From assembly GCF_005239225.2 (NCBI RefSeq), contig NC_133286.1, forward strand, positions 17,932,572-17,996,571: a DNA stretch of 64,000 nt, written 5' to 3'. Of the stretch, positions 44,201 through 57,100 are shown one piece after another. The position numbers and the translations under genes were made by a program. The first letter of the stretch is position 1; each line of letters opens with the position of its first letter. This DNA is from Populus alba (taxonomy: Eukaryota; Streptophyta; Magnoliopsida; Malpighiales; Salicaceae). The notes below the pieces were generated by a model, which was not told the DNA's origin, made no database searches, and worked only from the letters and a program-made list of their open reading frames with translations.

Positions 44201-45305
44201 GTTGTTTTGGGAACCACAGCAGTACGATTGTGAATGGTGGAGCCAGTTTTTAAATTTCATAGTTAGGTCACTTTTTTTCTGATCAGAAATTAGCTGATCC
44301 GATGATCTGATTAGTTGAAGGACGATTCCATTTTCTTTCTAGGATTGGTTGAGAACAAACCAGACCTGGTTGTTTGAGTTGCCATAGACCCTTATTTCTT
44401 GTTTTTAAGAGCCTCCTTGCTTGGTTTGTGAGTTTGGTGGATGTTGTATGGTTTGATTTAATCATTGGGGCTCATGCAAATTTGGGGCTGACAATGAGCA
44501 CTAGGTTTTTCCTCCTGTACAAGAACATTCGGCTACTCTCATTCCTGTGATTTTCATATGTTAACTCTTCACTGCCTGGGTAACCTACATATTTTACGTA
44601 TGAAATGCAGGTGGACCAAGGCCTTGGCATCGGCAGCAAGTTTCCATTCTTCAACCGTCACCAGCTGACATTGACCCGATTTATCCAGTTGAAGGAGGTG
44701 GAGGAAGGTGCTGGGAAACCACCACCACCTGTACTAGTACTAAATGGCCATTATGGTGGTTGTGTTGGAGACCTTCCAAGTTATGATGCTTTTACTCTCG
44801 GGGGACCTTATTCTGTGAGGGGTTACAATATGGGTGAGCTGGGAGCAGCCAGAAACATTCTTGAGGTAAGTTTTACTGGAGACAACATTTTACCTAGGAT
44901 CAAGATGAACTGTGTTCTATCTTGTTCTTAATTGATGTTTCTTCTGAAAATGGAACCCTTGCAAGAACTAATTGTTTGCAGATGGTAAAATATGATTGTT
45001 CCCGCAATCCATAGATTTGGACTTGCTGTCAGCTATCTGATCCCTCTTTTCAATGTTGCTTCCAGCTCGGAGCGGAGATACGCATACCTGTGAGAAATAC
45101 GCATGTTTATGCATTTGCAGAGCATGGCAGCGATCTAGGAACTTCTAAGGATGTGAAGGGGAACCCAACAGAGGTCTACAGGCGAATGGGTCATGGTTCA
45201 TCTTATGGAGTTGGTGTCAAGCTGGGTTTAGTTCGAGCTGAGTATGCTGTTGATCATAACACTGGCAATGGTTCAGTGTTCTTCCGGTTTGGAGAGAGAT
45301 ACTGA
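41279..45305 (+). CDS. TOC75: TOC75 chloroplast protein-import channel, 7 exons, 811 aa
   Basis: Omp85-family beta-barrel that forms the protein-conducting channel of the TOC complex in the chloroplast outer envelope. Exons: 41279-42448, 43056-43277, 43380-43487, 43634-43825, 43925-44173, 44611-44865, 45066-45305. All are in phase 0 and sum to 812 codons including stop, close to the ~809 aa I recall for pea Toc75. The N-terminus is a Ser-rich transit peptide with a Ser-Asn repeat (residues about 53-61), then a poly-Gly stretch (about 96-119) that in this family is needed for routing to the outer envelope. POTRA repeats follow from about residue 150, then the barrel with the conserved GGPYSVRGYNMGELGAARN segment and a C-terminal strand ending VFFRFGERY. 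Poly-Gly distinguishes it from OEP80. Exon 1 alone encodes the targeting region and most of the POTRA region. A possible AATAAA lies at 45594. Confidence 0.97.
43534..43610. repeat. 39-bp tandem duplication in TOC75 intron 3
   Basis: Two 38-base copies of 'aatggtttgttaccaattta...ttactg' (43534-43571 and 43573-43610), period 39. The second copy ends 23 bases before the acceptor of the 146-base intron 3, so the duplication covers the probable branch-point region. Confidence 0.93.
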
Positions 45306-45641
45306 AAAGCTTGATTGTCAATTTAGGTTGGATTAGCACATTTCGGCCATCAGATTTTTGGAATAACTGCCAGAGTTTTTGATCATCTGAAATCTCGTGT
45401 GATACTTAGAAGTAGTCTAGTAGATACATGATTCAATATGAGTGGATCTTATCTAGTCAGTTTTTGGGAATCAAATGCTGTCTGGCTTTGCAGGAGCTGA
45501 GAGATTTTGAGAAAACTGTGATGCCCCAATTGTGGTTTGTGGACTCAAAAGACATTTGACTTTGCTAAGCATGTTATTGTTTTTTTAGAGTGAAATAAAT
45601 CTTGTTTTCTTAAAGTATTTTTATTTTTAGAAATGTATTAA

Positions 45642-45649
<8 letters not shown>

Positions 45650-45679
<30 letters not shown>

Positions 45680-48260
45680 TAATAATTTAAAACTAAAAAA
45701 AATATATTTTTTTAAAGTATGGTTATATTGTAATATCAAATAAAATATTAGTTATTGATGTGCATGACTTGTATCTCTTTTGTTCGATTTGTTGTCTTTT
45801 TTCCTGCTTTGAGCTCAGAGCATTTTCTTAAGGTTGCTCGCGTGATCGGCCGAGTTTTCTTCTTGTGTTTTATTTTTATCATGTCGGGATAAATGTTCTA
45901 GTGCGGGAGCCCTGCGTCTTTATATATGTACTGACCATTTTGACATGTGCGTTTGCACGGGCATGAATCGATTTTCTTAAACATAATTAATCATATACAA
46001 AATCGTGATTAATTTTAGAAATAATTATAAAAACTCTCCTATAGTTTGATTTGAATTGCATTTTCTTTCTACACTTTCATAATTTATACATTTCATCCTA
46101 TAGTTTATATCCTTAATAATGCATTTTATTTGATTTGTTTTATCCAGAAAATAAAGTAATTTATTAAAGCACAGAAAGAGTGAAATTAAATTAAACTATA
46201 GAAAGTTTTTATAAATATCTCTTAATTTTATCATTGAACATGTCTTTTTTTTAAGATTTCAAAATATCACGAGGCAATTGTGACACAGTTTAAAAGATTT
46301 TCTTCATAAAGTGAGAATACTATTTTGTTAAATGCCAAACCAATTAATAATAATAGTTTTCATCTTTCTTATCTTTTGCTAAACAAAAGAAAACCTTTTA
46401 TTTCAACATAAATCATATTTTTCATTATTTTATAAAATAATAAACTATCTTAAGAATGGTAATAAATACTTTTTAACTGATTTTTGGGGAATATATATAT
46501 AAAACCTGCATTAACTCGTGTGTCACAAGTCTTTATTGATAAATTATCCCAAAAAAAGAAAAGCATGGATTAAAATATTTGTTCCCTTGCTGTTCTTAAT
46601 TCTGACTGTTAACCAGTTTGCACTTTCGTGCGCATTCAATTTTATGTAAAGGATGAGAGATTCAGTCGCCGTGCAGCAATTGTATCTGCAAAGGGGATGG
46701 TGGTAATAGACAGATGTAAGCATCCGGGGAGGCATTGAACTGCCGGAGGCAAGCTAAATTGAACAAACCTCCAGTTCCATGGTTAGTTTCCCAGCTCTCA
46801 CATTCCATCATCCGATTTAATGGATTAAAATAAATTGAACTGCCGGAGGCCTGTCCAACACCGTCATGTTCACTTTTTACCTGAATTTTCTTGCCTTTTC
46901 ATTTCTGTTCATTTAAATTACTTTCTCAACTAAAAAAAACTGGTATTTTTTTTTATTGTACTTCATGTTTATGAATAATGAAGCACCTCCTATTTTTTTA
47001 AAAAAATATTCTTAATTTTTTTATTTGATCATTTTTAAATTTAATTCCATAAAATAAAGTTTTCAATTGAATTAAAAAGATAAAAGTTAAAGTGAGAGGA
47101 TTAAAATATAAAACATGGAAAAAATCTCAAAATTCTTAGAATTTTTATTTTGATCTAAAAATTTATTTATTTATTTATTTTTCAATCATTGAGTTAGAGA
47201 AAAAAAAATGATGGAAAATAGCAAAAAAGAGAGAAAGCTGTTGTTTGGCCACAATCCAACCATATAAAAAAAAAAAAATTTAATAGGTTCTTTTTCTTGA
47301 GAGAAATTTATTAAAAATGGTTTTTTTCTTTAAATATGATTGGGAAGGCAAATCAGGTTTATACTTGATTTTATGGATCTGTTTAATTTTTAGTTTTGTG
47401 ATTGATTTTGAATAATTTATATAGATTTTTATGATATTTTTAGATGAAAATAAAATTTTAAAATAAATTTCACTAGTGATAGGATTCCAAGCTTAATAAA
47501 AAAAGGGGGCGAACGTCGTTCACCTTTTTAATTAAATTAAAAATAAAAAGGGCTTTAGCGCGTGGACATGGCTTTGCAAGTTTAGGTGTGAGAGCACATG
47601 CCATTTTTTCTTTAACCTATTTTTATTTTTTAGATTTTTTTTTCCAAAGATTTGAAATAATGTTTTTTAATAAAATTATCAAGTAATTCTTTTTCCAGCC
47701 TTTCATGATTTATCTTTGCTTTTCTTCTTAAGTTTAATTTTTATCTTTTCTTTGCAAATCTTTATTTCATCAAAAATAGACTCCAAAAATTTCAATATAT
47801 TATTTTCATATTTTTAATACATCCTCGACATGGTTATGAAAGCATTATTATTTTTTTTATTAAAATTTTATTTTATAATTCTCATAACTATTTGGTCCAA
47901 CAAATAAATATTCTGATAAATAAATTTTCAAAAAAACAAATAAATTTTAAATAACACGTTCTCTTCTTTTTTAAAAATAAATTGTATAGTGCATGCTTTT
48001 TAATTAGTAGTTATTTTTAAACAAAAAATGATGATTTTTCAAAGAGATTATTTTATTTATAACTAACTTTTATTTTCATGATGTATTTATAAGAATAAAA
48101 TTCATTTTTTAATAGTTAAAGAAAAAAACCTCCAAGATAAAATGAATAAAAACTTGATATTTGAAAAAAATATCCATAATATAAGCATATTTCTTTATCA
48201 TTTTCAATCTCTAATTCCTCGTCTCACAAAACAAAATTATGACCTATATTGTATACAATT
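45650..48260. other. Gene-free AT-rich stretch between TOC75 and the WBP2-like gene
   Basis: It contains a TA microsatellite (about 45647-45672) inside a MITE-like block (45590-45740), a 17-bp direct repeat spaced exactly 100 bases apart (46734 and 46834), and long poly-A/T tracts. No coding region recognised. Confidence 0.5.
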
Positions 48261-48267
48261 TAAGGAT

Positions 48268-48567
48268 CTTTTGAGCTCTCTAGATTTGTGAGAACTGATT
48301 GAAGATAGGTCTAATGAGCCAGAATCAACAAGAGCAAAAGCAGTGCTCAATAATGCAAAAAGGATGATTCTTAAAGAATATAGAAAGAGAGATAACAGAG
48401 TCTTGTTTGTGTTTTATGGGCTTGATGAAGCTGCAATAGAGATGGTGACTTGAACAAAAACTTTAAAAGAAGCATGTGAGATCCTAAAAAAATCCTTTGG
48501 TGGTGTATAAAATAAGTGAAGTAGGTGCAGTTGCAAACTTTGAGAGGAGACTTTGAAACCGATAGTA
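48268..48567 (+). mobile_element. Ty1/copia gag (UBN2-type) relic
   Basis: Translation gives pieces of the gag domain of copia elements: DLLSSLDL, ELIEDRSNEPEST, KEYRKRDNRVLFVFYGLDEA, TLKEACEILKKSFGGV, and in another frame LQTLRGDFETDSK. Stops interrupt it (for example after IEMVT and after FGGV), with one frame change. No LTR or pol was found beside it. It ends about 150 bases before the TATA box of the WBP2-like gene, so old element DNA may form part of that upstream region. Confidence 0.72.
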
Positions 48568-48721
48568 AATAAATAAAACAGAAACCGGCTCATGTCCACA
48601 ATATATGAGCCCGGTTCTGGGCCCATTAGTCTGTGTAATAAGAAATAATCTCTCAAAACAACGTGGCATCAGGCTAGTTTCTTTCGAGGTGGATCCAGAA
48701 GGAGGTAGCGCCCACGCGACT

Positions 48722-48733
48722 TATATATATATT
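48722..48733 (+). promoter_or_regulatory. Probable TATA box of the WBP2-like gene
   Basis: TATATATATATT lies about 110 bases before the ATG at 48844, a spacing that suits a leader of about 80 bases. It follows a GC-containing segment (gcgcccacgcgac). Confidence 0.5.
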
Positions 48734-48843
48734 AGTACTATTCAGATTCGGTGCTCCCAATAAAAAGCAACTCTATAAACTCTGGAGAATTGAATTGATT
48801 TGAATCTGCAGAAAAATCGACAATTGAAAAGAAGAAGAGAGAG

Positions 48844-50388
48844 ATGGCTCTTAACCCACAATTGTATCCAAACGGGATGCCCGTTCCTTTCGAGAACGAG
48901 TTGTTTGTATTGGCCAGAGACGGCGTCGAATTCGAGGTCGACAAAATCCCCGGGTTTGTTTTTTGTTTTTCCTTTTTACTCACAAATGTTCTCCAATTTT
49001 ATTTTATTTTTTTTTCTTTTGAAATCTTAATGAAGTCTATTTTCTTAAAGGGAATTACGAATGGTCTTTGTTGGTTTTAATGGGTTATCCAACCCTTTGC
49101 TGCTGCTGCAGATGCGGAAAAGTTAAAGCTAAGGGAACAATCTACTTGTCTAACATACGGATGGTCTTTGTTGCATCTCAGCCTGTTGGAAATTTCTATG
49201 CTTTTGACATGCCTCTTGTAAGTAACCGATGAATATTTATATTGGTACTCAATCGTCTATGCAATTCTTCTGACTCCCTCTTCCTTGAACCTTTTCATTT
49301 GGTTGGTTGAGTCTTCTTTCCCTTTCTTGTATTACTTTAGATATAACTCATGCATTGGATTTCATGTTGACAAGATATTAGCTGTTTAGTGTTTTCATCA
49401 GAGGTGATTGGGTTTCGATTAGCTTGGTCAAATCTTGCATTTTGTAATAATCAAATTTAGGCAATGCTATTACCTAACATCTGGTACTTCTAAAGCTCTT
49501 GGCAAAGAAAGATGAAGCTGTTTGTTTTTACCAGCTAAGCAGTGTGGTATCCATACCGATGGTATATTTCTCATTATATACCCTCCAAACTTGTTCAATT
49601 GGTAATTTCTCTCGCTGAATGCGGTTCCCTTCTTGAGAAGTGGAAGCAGACATCATAACAAAAACCAAAAACTGGAGTGATTCGAACAACCTTCAGTCAT
49701 TTTTATATTCAAAGTTTTGAGGCCATGGTTGATTCCAAGCATGTAGATTCTACGTTATTATTTTGAGGACCGTTGGGTATCTACTCTCTGGGCTTTCTCG
49801 TGACCTCTATTCTGAAATTACTGTCATGCAGCTCTTTATCCATGAAGAAAAATTCAACCAACCTATATTTCACTGCAACAATATTTCAGGTTTCGTGGAA
49901 CCTGTAAGTATAACAGTGAAAAGGCTTTCTTCTACGATCACCACTTATTTATGTGTAAGCTAATTGTCTTGATATGAAACTTCAGGTAGTTCCAGAGACT
50001 GAGAATAGGGCTCTCTACTCCACCCACTCGTTCAAAATTTTGTTCAAGGAAGGGGGCTGTGGAACCTTTGTTCCACTTTTTCTCAACTTGATCTCGGCGG
50101 TGAGACAATACAATCAACAAGTGAACTCTGCACCAAGACCTTGGATAGATCCTCTGCAAGCAGCGCAAACTCCAGTTGATGAAATGATGAGACATGCGTA
50201 AGTGACATGATACGTTATATAATTTTTGTTTGTAAGATTAAGACCTCTTGTTGATTAAAACTTGTGATATGTTTTGCAGATACGTTGATCCTAATGATCC
50301 AACAAGAATCTTTTTGCAACAGCCCGCTCCACAGTCGGAGCTGAGGCGTCGCACCTACCAGCCATCCTCAGCTGAACGTACAATGTGA
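48844..50388 (+). CDS. GRAM-domain WBP2-like protein, 5 exons, 202 aa
   Basis: Exons: 48844-48953, 49112-49217, 49832-49903, 49986-50197, 50280-50388, joining to 203 codons including stop. The protein starts MALNPQLYPNGMPVPFENEL. It has a GRAM-like (PH-fold) domain over about residues 25-120 (FEVDKIPGCGKVKAKGTIYLSNIRMVF, given here in two parts: FEVDKIPGCGKVKAKG and TIYLSNIRMVF; then VGNFYAFDMPL and HSFKILFKEGGCGTFVPLF). A conserved tail carries PRPWIDPLQAAQTPVDEMMRHAYVD. This matches the WW-domain-binding protein 2 / UPF0664 family present across eukaryotes. Animal WBP2 acts as a co-activator through PPxY motifs; none is visible here, so that role should not be transferred. No signal peptide or membrane segment. 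Its function in plants is unknown to me. Confidence 0.92.
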
Positions 50389-51839
50389 TTTGCTATTTTC
50401 CAATTTCCAAGCAAAAGACTCTGTATAATCAATCCAAACTAAAATACAACTACTGTGCTGTGTCAATGTGCATTACCTATCCATTTATAAAGTGCTAAAT
50501 TACTCGACATCCTTTTATTTGTCTTCGGTAATTATATGTGTAATCCCCACCCTACAGTACTCGCATTTAATGTTTTCGAGGATAGACTGGCGAAGAATAT
50601 CGAGATTTAAGATATTCAGTGTCGGTCATCTTGACAGCTGAAGCTGAAAATATTGATTTGATGGTGGGCGCACGTTTCTTGGTCTGCCACATTCTTGTAA
50701 GTTGAAAATGTTGATGGTGGAGATCGGCAACACAGAAATATTCCCGCCATTTATCTTTTAAAGTGCAACTTCTGCTGGTCTTGAGGGAAAAGTGTGTTTC
50801 AGGCGTTACTCTTTGTTTTTATTTTGGTTGTTGAACACGAGGAAGTTTAGCGCAAGCTTCTATCTTGAGTGAGGTTTAATGGTCTTTGCAGATTTCTGCT
50901 TTAATGGTGGCATTAACAGAACCAGTTTCGATGCAAAAAAATTAGTAGAATGTTGAAAGCTGATTTGGCTTGGATGTCCTATCAATGCATGATTTCTGCA
51001 TGGTTGGTTGAGCTTATTATGTCATTGCTGGGATTCTTCGAATGCATAAAAAGATCAAAGATTACTTTGATTATAATTTGTTCCCTGGTGGCTTCTAATC
51101 ATGTGCTAGCTTCAACGAGAATTTTTAACGCAATCTAATTAACCAAATATGTTTAAATCAAGAGCAAAGCACAGAATAGCAAGCCCTTAGGTTTGGACTG
51201 CCTGCGCTCTTGCTAGGCCAGCCATCCAAAATGCAGAGGCTTTTTGGCGAATTAGGTCAGGGCTCTGTTGTCCAGGTTTTTGGTTCTCATAAATCGGCTG
51301 GCTTCTTCCATCCCATACTTGTCCAAGCAGATACACATCAACCCTTCATTGTTCTCTGTTCGAGCTGGAGTGAAAGGTTAGTCCATAAATGTTAGGTCAC
51401 AGTGCAGCTGGGAAAGATGTGAACGCTTTCCTCATTGGATTCATTGTAGCAATAGCATAGCATGATCAATCTTTAATCTGTACTTTCAGCGGCAGTTCAT
51501 CCTTGGTGGGGAGCATATCGTAAGACATCTTACGCATTGAATTCTTCACCTTTGGAGGTATGATCAATTGTGGAGGCTTGCCCCACCGATAGAATCTGGG
51601 CTCGACACCAATGTGTTTGGTTTATCAAATCCAGAACGGCAGCTGGTTCTCCCTCTCTACCGGGGGTCAAGGACAGATTACAGATGACGGCAACAGTTGA
51701 GATCTTAGAAGCTAAAGAGCTAATCTTTCACCACATCTAAAGGCCGGATTTGTTTGGCAAGAAAATGCTTCGATTTCCCTACCTGACTTGAACTCTCAGG
51801 GTATAGAAAGATCTGGATCTCAGAGGAGGATATTGTCAT
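50389..51839. other. 3' flank of the WBP2-like gene and unassigned DNA
   Basis: The first few hundred bases are likely 3' untranslated region. The 51180-51700 segment is moderately complex in sequence with short frames on both strands (for example 51210-51395 +) but no family I recognise. It could be further debris of the relic next to it. Confidence 0.4.
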
Positions 51840-52199
51840 TAGTAAGTATGATAAGCTGCAGAAATTAATATGATAAACTTTCTCGGGTACGTCTCTCTTT
51901 TTCCAGACAACAATTTTGTTTTCAAGAACGCAATATCTTGTTGATTGATGACAACAGAGAACTTGCTCCAATCCAAGACATCAGCGAATGGAAGATCGCG
52001 ATTATTTGAAATTACAAAGTGTTCACTTCATAGCCGTTTAACATGGAGGGAATATTTTCTCCCCTTAAAGCCTTGTTCGCAAGGGAATGTTGAACTTCCA
52101 TTAAATATGTCAAAGTGAGTATAATTTCCCAACAGATTTATCAGCTGCTGCCGGACTTGAGAATTTTGGACGCGTCCAGCAAAGTAGACGAGTCTGTAT
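51840..52199 (-). pseudogene. Exostosin-type (GT47) glycosyltransferase relic
   Basis: On the minus strand, right after an acceptor-like 'ctgttgcag', the sequence reads YRLVYFAGRVQNSQVRQQL, then FDIFNGSSTFPCEQGFKGRKYSLHVK. This is characteristic of the C-terminal half of plant exostosin family (GT47) proteins, Golgi enzymes of cell-wall polysaccharide synthesis. A frameshift follows, with GYEVNT in another frame. About 15 expected residues are missing, and a third frame continues as VISNNRDLPFADVLDWSKFS, VVINQQDIAFLKTKLLSGKR. In-frame stops and the lost segment make it non-functional. Upstream exons encoding the N-terminal anchor and the start of the domain are absent nearby. Confidence 0.75.
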
Positions 52200-52449
52200 C
52201 TGCAACAGTCGGTGTTTACATCAAGATATAGCAACTCTAAAAAGAAAAGGAAACAAAAATACATCGAAGTTTGCAAGAAGACGGAAAATAATCCTCTTAA
52301 AATAAACATCTCTAGATGTAATTATTTTGGTTACGGACATGTTAGTGTCAATATGAGCTTCTTGTTCTCATTCAAATTTTATAGAAGGCATATTTCCGAC
52401 GCCTCACTCACTTGTTGTCATGCAGTAAAAGAAATTAATCTTTAGTTAC

Positions 52450-53880
52450 AAAGGTTTGAATCTTGATTTTATTGTTGAAGCAAGCTATTCTATCAAACTA
52501 AAATATCATGCATTATCCATTTATTTGGTTACAAATTACAATAATCAAAATTTTAATATAGATGGCTTTTCGTTCGTCAAAATTAAAAAGAATAAACTTA
52601 ATTTCAATACTGAAAAACTAATCAGGAGATATCATGGGATTATAAATAAAAGAAAACTAAAAAAAAATGGTGAAAAATAATCCTCTCAAATGAATTATTT
52701 TTAACTATAATTATTAAACCTGGTTCGAAAGTTGACTCGAACAAAGAATTGGATCCTAGATTAATTCAAAAAAAATTTAAAAAAATATTTGAGGTTCTAT
52801 TACCTTACATAGAAAAATTAAAAAAAATAAAATTCATGTGGATATAGACTATATATGTTATAAATAAAAAATAAAATATTATTTCAAAATATTTTTTATT
52901 CCACATTGAAAATTTATTATCTTTTCTTTTTAAATTGAAGTATTCAAACAAATTTTTTTTTTTATTTCACATTAAAAAAACTCAACTTTTTTAATATATA
53001 ATATATATACTAACAAACTTTTAATTTCACATTTAAAAAATAATTATTTTTTTTAGTGTTTATATAATAAACTTTGATATAAATTAACAACTAACAAGAA
53101 AAAAAATACATGTTTAAAATTAGACCAAGCAAAAGAAAAACCTTAAATTCCCTTCTTTAGACAACACCCACCTCTCGTAAAACAAAAACAAGTAATCATT
53201 CATTAAAAGTAGCAATCACTCAAAAGAATTTCTTCCATCTCATTTTTAAAAATTGATTTTTATATTTATTTAAAATAATTGAATCTTTATCGAGTTGTAA
53301 TGGGTCACATAAATCCTAAATTTACCTGACGGGTTGCTCAAGTTTCAACGAGACAACTGCAACCCTAATTTTCTTTTTCTTCTGACTCGGTCAAAGCTAG
53401 TTTTACAATATTAACATCTCGGGTTAATATATCAGGTCAAGTCAAATCAGTTTGATATCTATAGTTTTAACCCAATGATTTATCTGAATTTAAAAATATT
53501 TTATTTACTAAATGCAATGTTATGCCTCGGGAACTTTTCTTTAAAAAAAAAAATGAAAAATTGAGTTTCACAATGCAATTTTCCCTGTGACAACTGGCAG
53601 AAACTTATAGGCTATAGAATAGAGCCAAGAGAAGGAGTGTTGGGTTTTCCAATTGAGATAGCGCGAGGGATGAAAATGAATAGAGTGATTGAGAATTTAA
53701 TAAACAAATTTATAGTTATTTTTATTTAAAAATATATTAAAATAATATATTTTATAAATTTTATAAAATTAATATATTAAAACAATTTAAAAATATAAAA
53801 ATATAAAAAAATAATTTAATATTAAAAAAGTTCAAAATATTTTAAACGCCACCGCAGAAACAAAAACATCCCAAGCAAAT
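52450..53880. other. AT-rich intergenic stretch
   Basis: No gene. MITE-like A/T blocks occur at about 52800-53060 and 53700-53860. Phrases such as 'acctgacgggttgctcaag' (53326) and 'tcgggttaatatatcaggtcaag' (53420) resemble single diverged units of the ~150-bp repeat family. Confidence 0.45.
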
Positions 53881-54117
53881 CGGCATTGTTCAAGCAGACA
53901 GGGAAATTATTCATGACATTTGGGATTATTGATAGATCCTTGAAATTGAAGTCTTTAACCTGTTATTATCAGAAGGAGGAAATCCCACCTCCGGCCTGCG
54001 TGTTCCGAAACAGACGATAACATATACGTAGTTGAAAACAAGGAAGGAAGTGGTTAGTTGTCTAAATTCTTACAATCGGACTTGAGTTTAGTTTAGCAGA
54101 AACAAACAGTAGTACCG

Positions 54118-54124
54118 TATATAA
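54118..54124 (+). promoter_or_regulatory. Probable TATA box of the DUF1350 gene
   Basis: TATATAA in the context accgtatataacc, 56 bases before the ATG at 54180. A start of transcription near 54150 would give a short leader of about 30 bases. Confidence 0.5.
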
Positions 54125-54179
54125 CCATTAGGAAGGGAGCTTAGCCTCTCTTTGAATTTGAATTTTGGACTAAATTCAA

Positions 54180-57100
54180 ATGGAGAGTTGCTGCATATGG
54201 AGTGCTCATCAACATCTGATACAGTCCCACCATCGCTTCATCGGTTTTTCCAATCATAAAAATCAACTTGTTCATTTACTGGCGGCAAATGGTCCCCGTA
54301 AATGTAATACCAGAAGCAGCAGAATCTTCTGTACTTATGAAGACCCCGTCAGGAAACCACCACAACCATCACCATCTTCTTCTTCGTCGTCGTCTTCGGC
54401 AATCCAACTTTACAATCAGATTGAAAGGTTCAACCCCCAACATCTTTATCAATGATTTTCTTGATAACCTACGAAAGAAAAAAGTCAACTTTGTTATTTT
54501 TTTTTTAATTGGGTTTTGTAGATTACTTACGGAGACCTCAAGACAATCACAAGATTATTGGGGTGGTTCTAAAGACTGGTCTGAAGTTGAGGTGTTGTTT
54601 CTTTCACTTTCACTTTTGATCAAGTTTATGCCATGCTTGTTTTCTTGCTTTCCTTATCCTTAGTGTATCGATTTTGATGCAAAAAAGACCGAAGATAAAC
54701 CATCTGTTGAGAAAGATTGGTTAATTGAAAATTGAGTTGTGAATTATTCATGGATCCTTTTTTCTTTTTTGTTTCTGAGTGAGTCTGGATTGAAAGAAGA
54801 TAATTTGAGTACTTTAGACTCATTGGCTAACCTAGAAAGCCTTTTCATTTCTTGGATGATGCAGTCTATAAAAGTAGATGATAGTTATTCCGGCAAAGCT
54901 CTTACCTCTTTTTTTTCAGTCTATCTCCTGTAAACCGTACTGCCACCTCCCACTTATTTTTATGAAATGAAAAGTGTGAGGAACTTCTTACTCCTAAATG
55001 TAGCCGTGTGACCAACTATAGAATACCACCAGACTATCCTTGGTACTTCCATCCACCAATCAACAATTAGGGAGTCGAGCGGGCCCTTTTTTGGGGACAG
55101 AGGACTTGAACCCTCAGGATTTATTAAGTCAACGGATTTTACTTTTACTATTTTTAAAAGCGATGAATCAGGGTGGAAGAGAAGGGTTTCCTAAGTATAG
55201 AGAAAATTTGGACTTTGGCCTTTGTGAGATTAATTGGGTTCCACCAAAAGAGTCTGCAATTTTCTCTCATACCATAAATTGTCAATTGTGACAGAAATCT
55301 TAAAAATACCGCAAAACTAAGGTTCTGGAGGGGATTTGTGTCTAAAGTTTCTTCTTGTAAAAACTCCATGTGAAGATGTTGAGATTTAGAAGCTCCAGTT
55401 ACAATGTTACTTGGAACACCTTTAATCTTAAGGGATTGGTCCTCTAGTTTCTGAACTCATGATGATGTCTTGAAGCACACATCCTGACTTGGACTCTCCC
55501 TTCTAGCACCCTGCAAGTACCCGGGTGATGTCCTCCAACTATTTATCCTTGTAACTTCCTAGAGCATGTAAAGACAGGAGCCTGCATAATCCAAAACTTT
55601 TCAAATTCACGAATTTATTAAATTACTTTGATAGTTCATTCCATTTTTTTTTATTAGATAGTTCTGATATCATCTCAGGGATCATGGGTTCTTAAACCAA
55701 AAAGCACAAGACCCAAGTCAGTTGTTCATTTCATTGGTGGTATATTCGTTGGAGCAGCACCCCAGCTTACTTACCGTTTATTTCTTGAACGCTTGGCAGA
55801 AAAGTGAGTGGCTACATTTTGATACTGGTAGTATTGACCTTTAATTGCATAGTCAACAAATACGCTATTTTACTTGGCAGTCGAACTTTACAGACTGTGT
55901 GATGACTGAGGAAAATTAATGGTCATTTTTTTTCTTTTGGTGATATAGGGGTGTTTTGGTGATTGCCACACCATATGCTAGTGGATTCGACTATTTCTTC
56001 ATTGCTGATGAAGTGCAGTTCAAATTTGATAGGTGTCTTCGGTTTCTTCAAGAAACCGTAAGCTGTTTATTTATTTACAATCTGAAAAATAATATTTCCT
56101 TTCGGTCTGTTGTTTCATGGAGGGGGTAGAAATGTTTAGGCTAAAAACTCTTAATTTTAAAGGTACAAGATGTTCCTACTTTTGGCATAGGCCACTCTTT
56201 GGGAAGTGTCATTCACCTTTTGATTGGTATGGAATTTCTCCACATAGTTTATATTTGAGAGGGTGCAAGAAAATGATTTGATTTACAGCTGCTTATTATG
56301 TTGATTTGATTTCCTGTTTATCAGGATCACGATATGCTGTGCAAAGAAGCGGAAATATACTGATGGCATTCAATAACAAGGTACTTCACCAATTGAATGT
56401 GACTACATGAGGTGGGAAGAGAAATGGGATGAGCTTGAATTATTATGAACATAACCCTAATAAAGGTTCCACCCTAGAAATATGACCTCCCTACTCAAAT
56501 GAGGTCATTTTGAAAGCACCTAAGGGACTGAATTAATCCTGTTTCAGCGTTTCACTTTACTACTGCCTCAACCTTGAATTCCTTGACATCTCTGTATATG
56601 TTCTCTTTGGCAGCAGAGTGATAGGACCAAACATGTTTAATTTTGCTAGCATGCATGTTGAACAAAATTTCTATCATTCTAAATTGTCTGCTGTTAGAAA
56701 GCCTTTTCTGAATGGTTTCGAGATTAACAAAAATTTCTTTCTTGATATCACAGGAAACAAGTTCAACTATCCCTTTGTTCTCACCTGTTCTTGTTCCAGT
56801 GGCCCAAAGCTTTGGACCATTTCTATCACAAATCGCATCATCACCGACCATTCGCCTTGGGGTGAGATTATATGTCAGCTGCTTTCAGAGCAATGTATCT
56901 GAATAATGCCTTTTCTAAAGCTTGCGTTTTCCATTTGCATTTTATAAACTTTTGAGAATGCATTTAAACATCAGGATATTTATGAAACACTAGGTTAACT
57001 TTGTATTGAAGTCTTGTGTTGTGGCTTTATATAACACTCTGAATCGGTCCTGTCCTCAGTATGAATTTGGCAGAGTTTTGCATGATGTAAGGATAACAAT

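Noticed and set aside
51210..51395. 61-codon plus-strand open frame in moderately complex sequence
   Set aside because: No known family on either strand; I considered GT47 continuation on the minus strand but found no matching motif.
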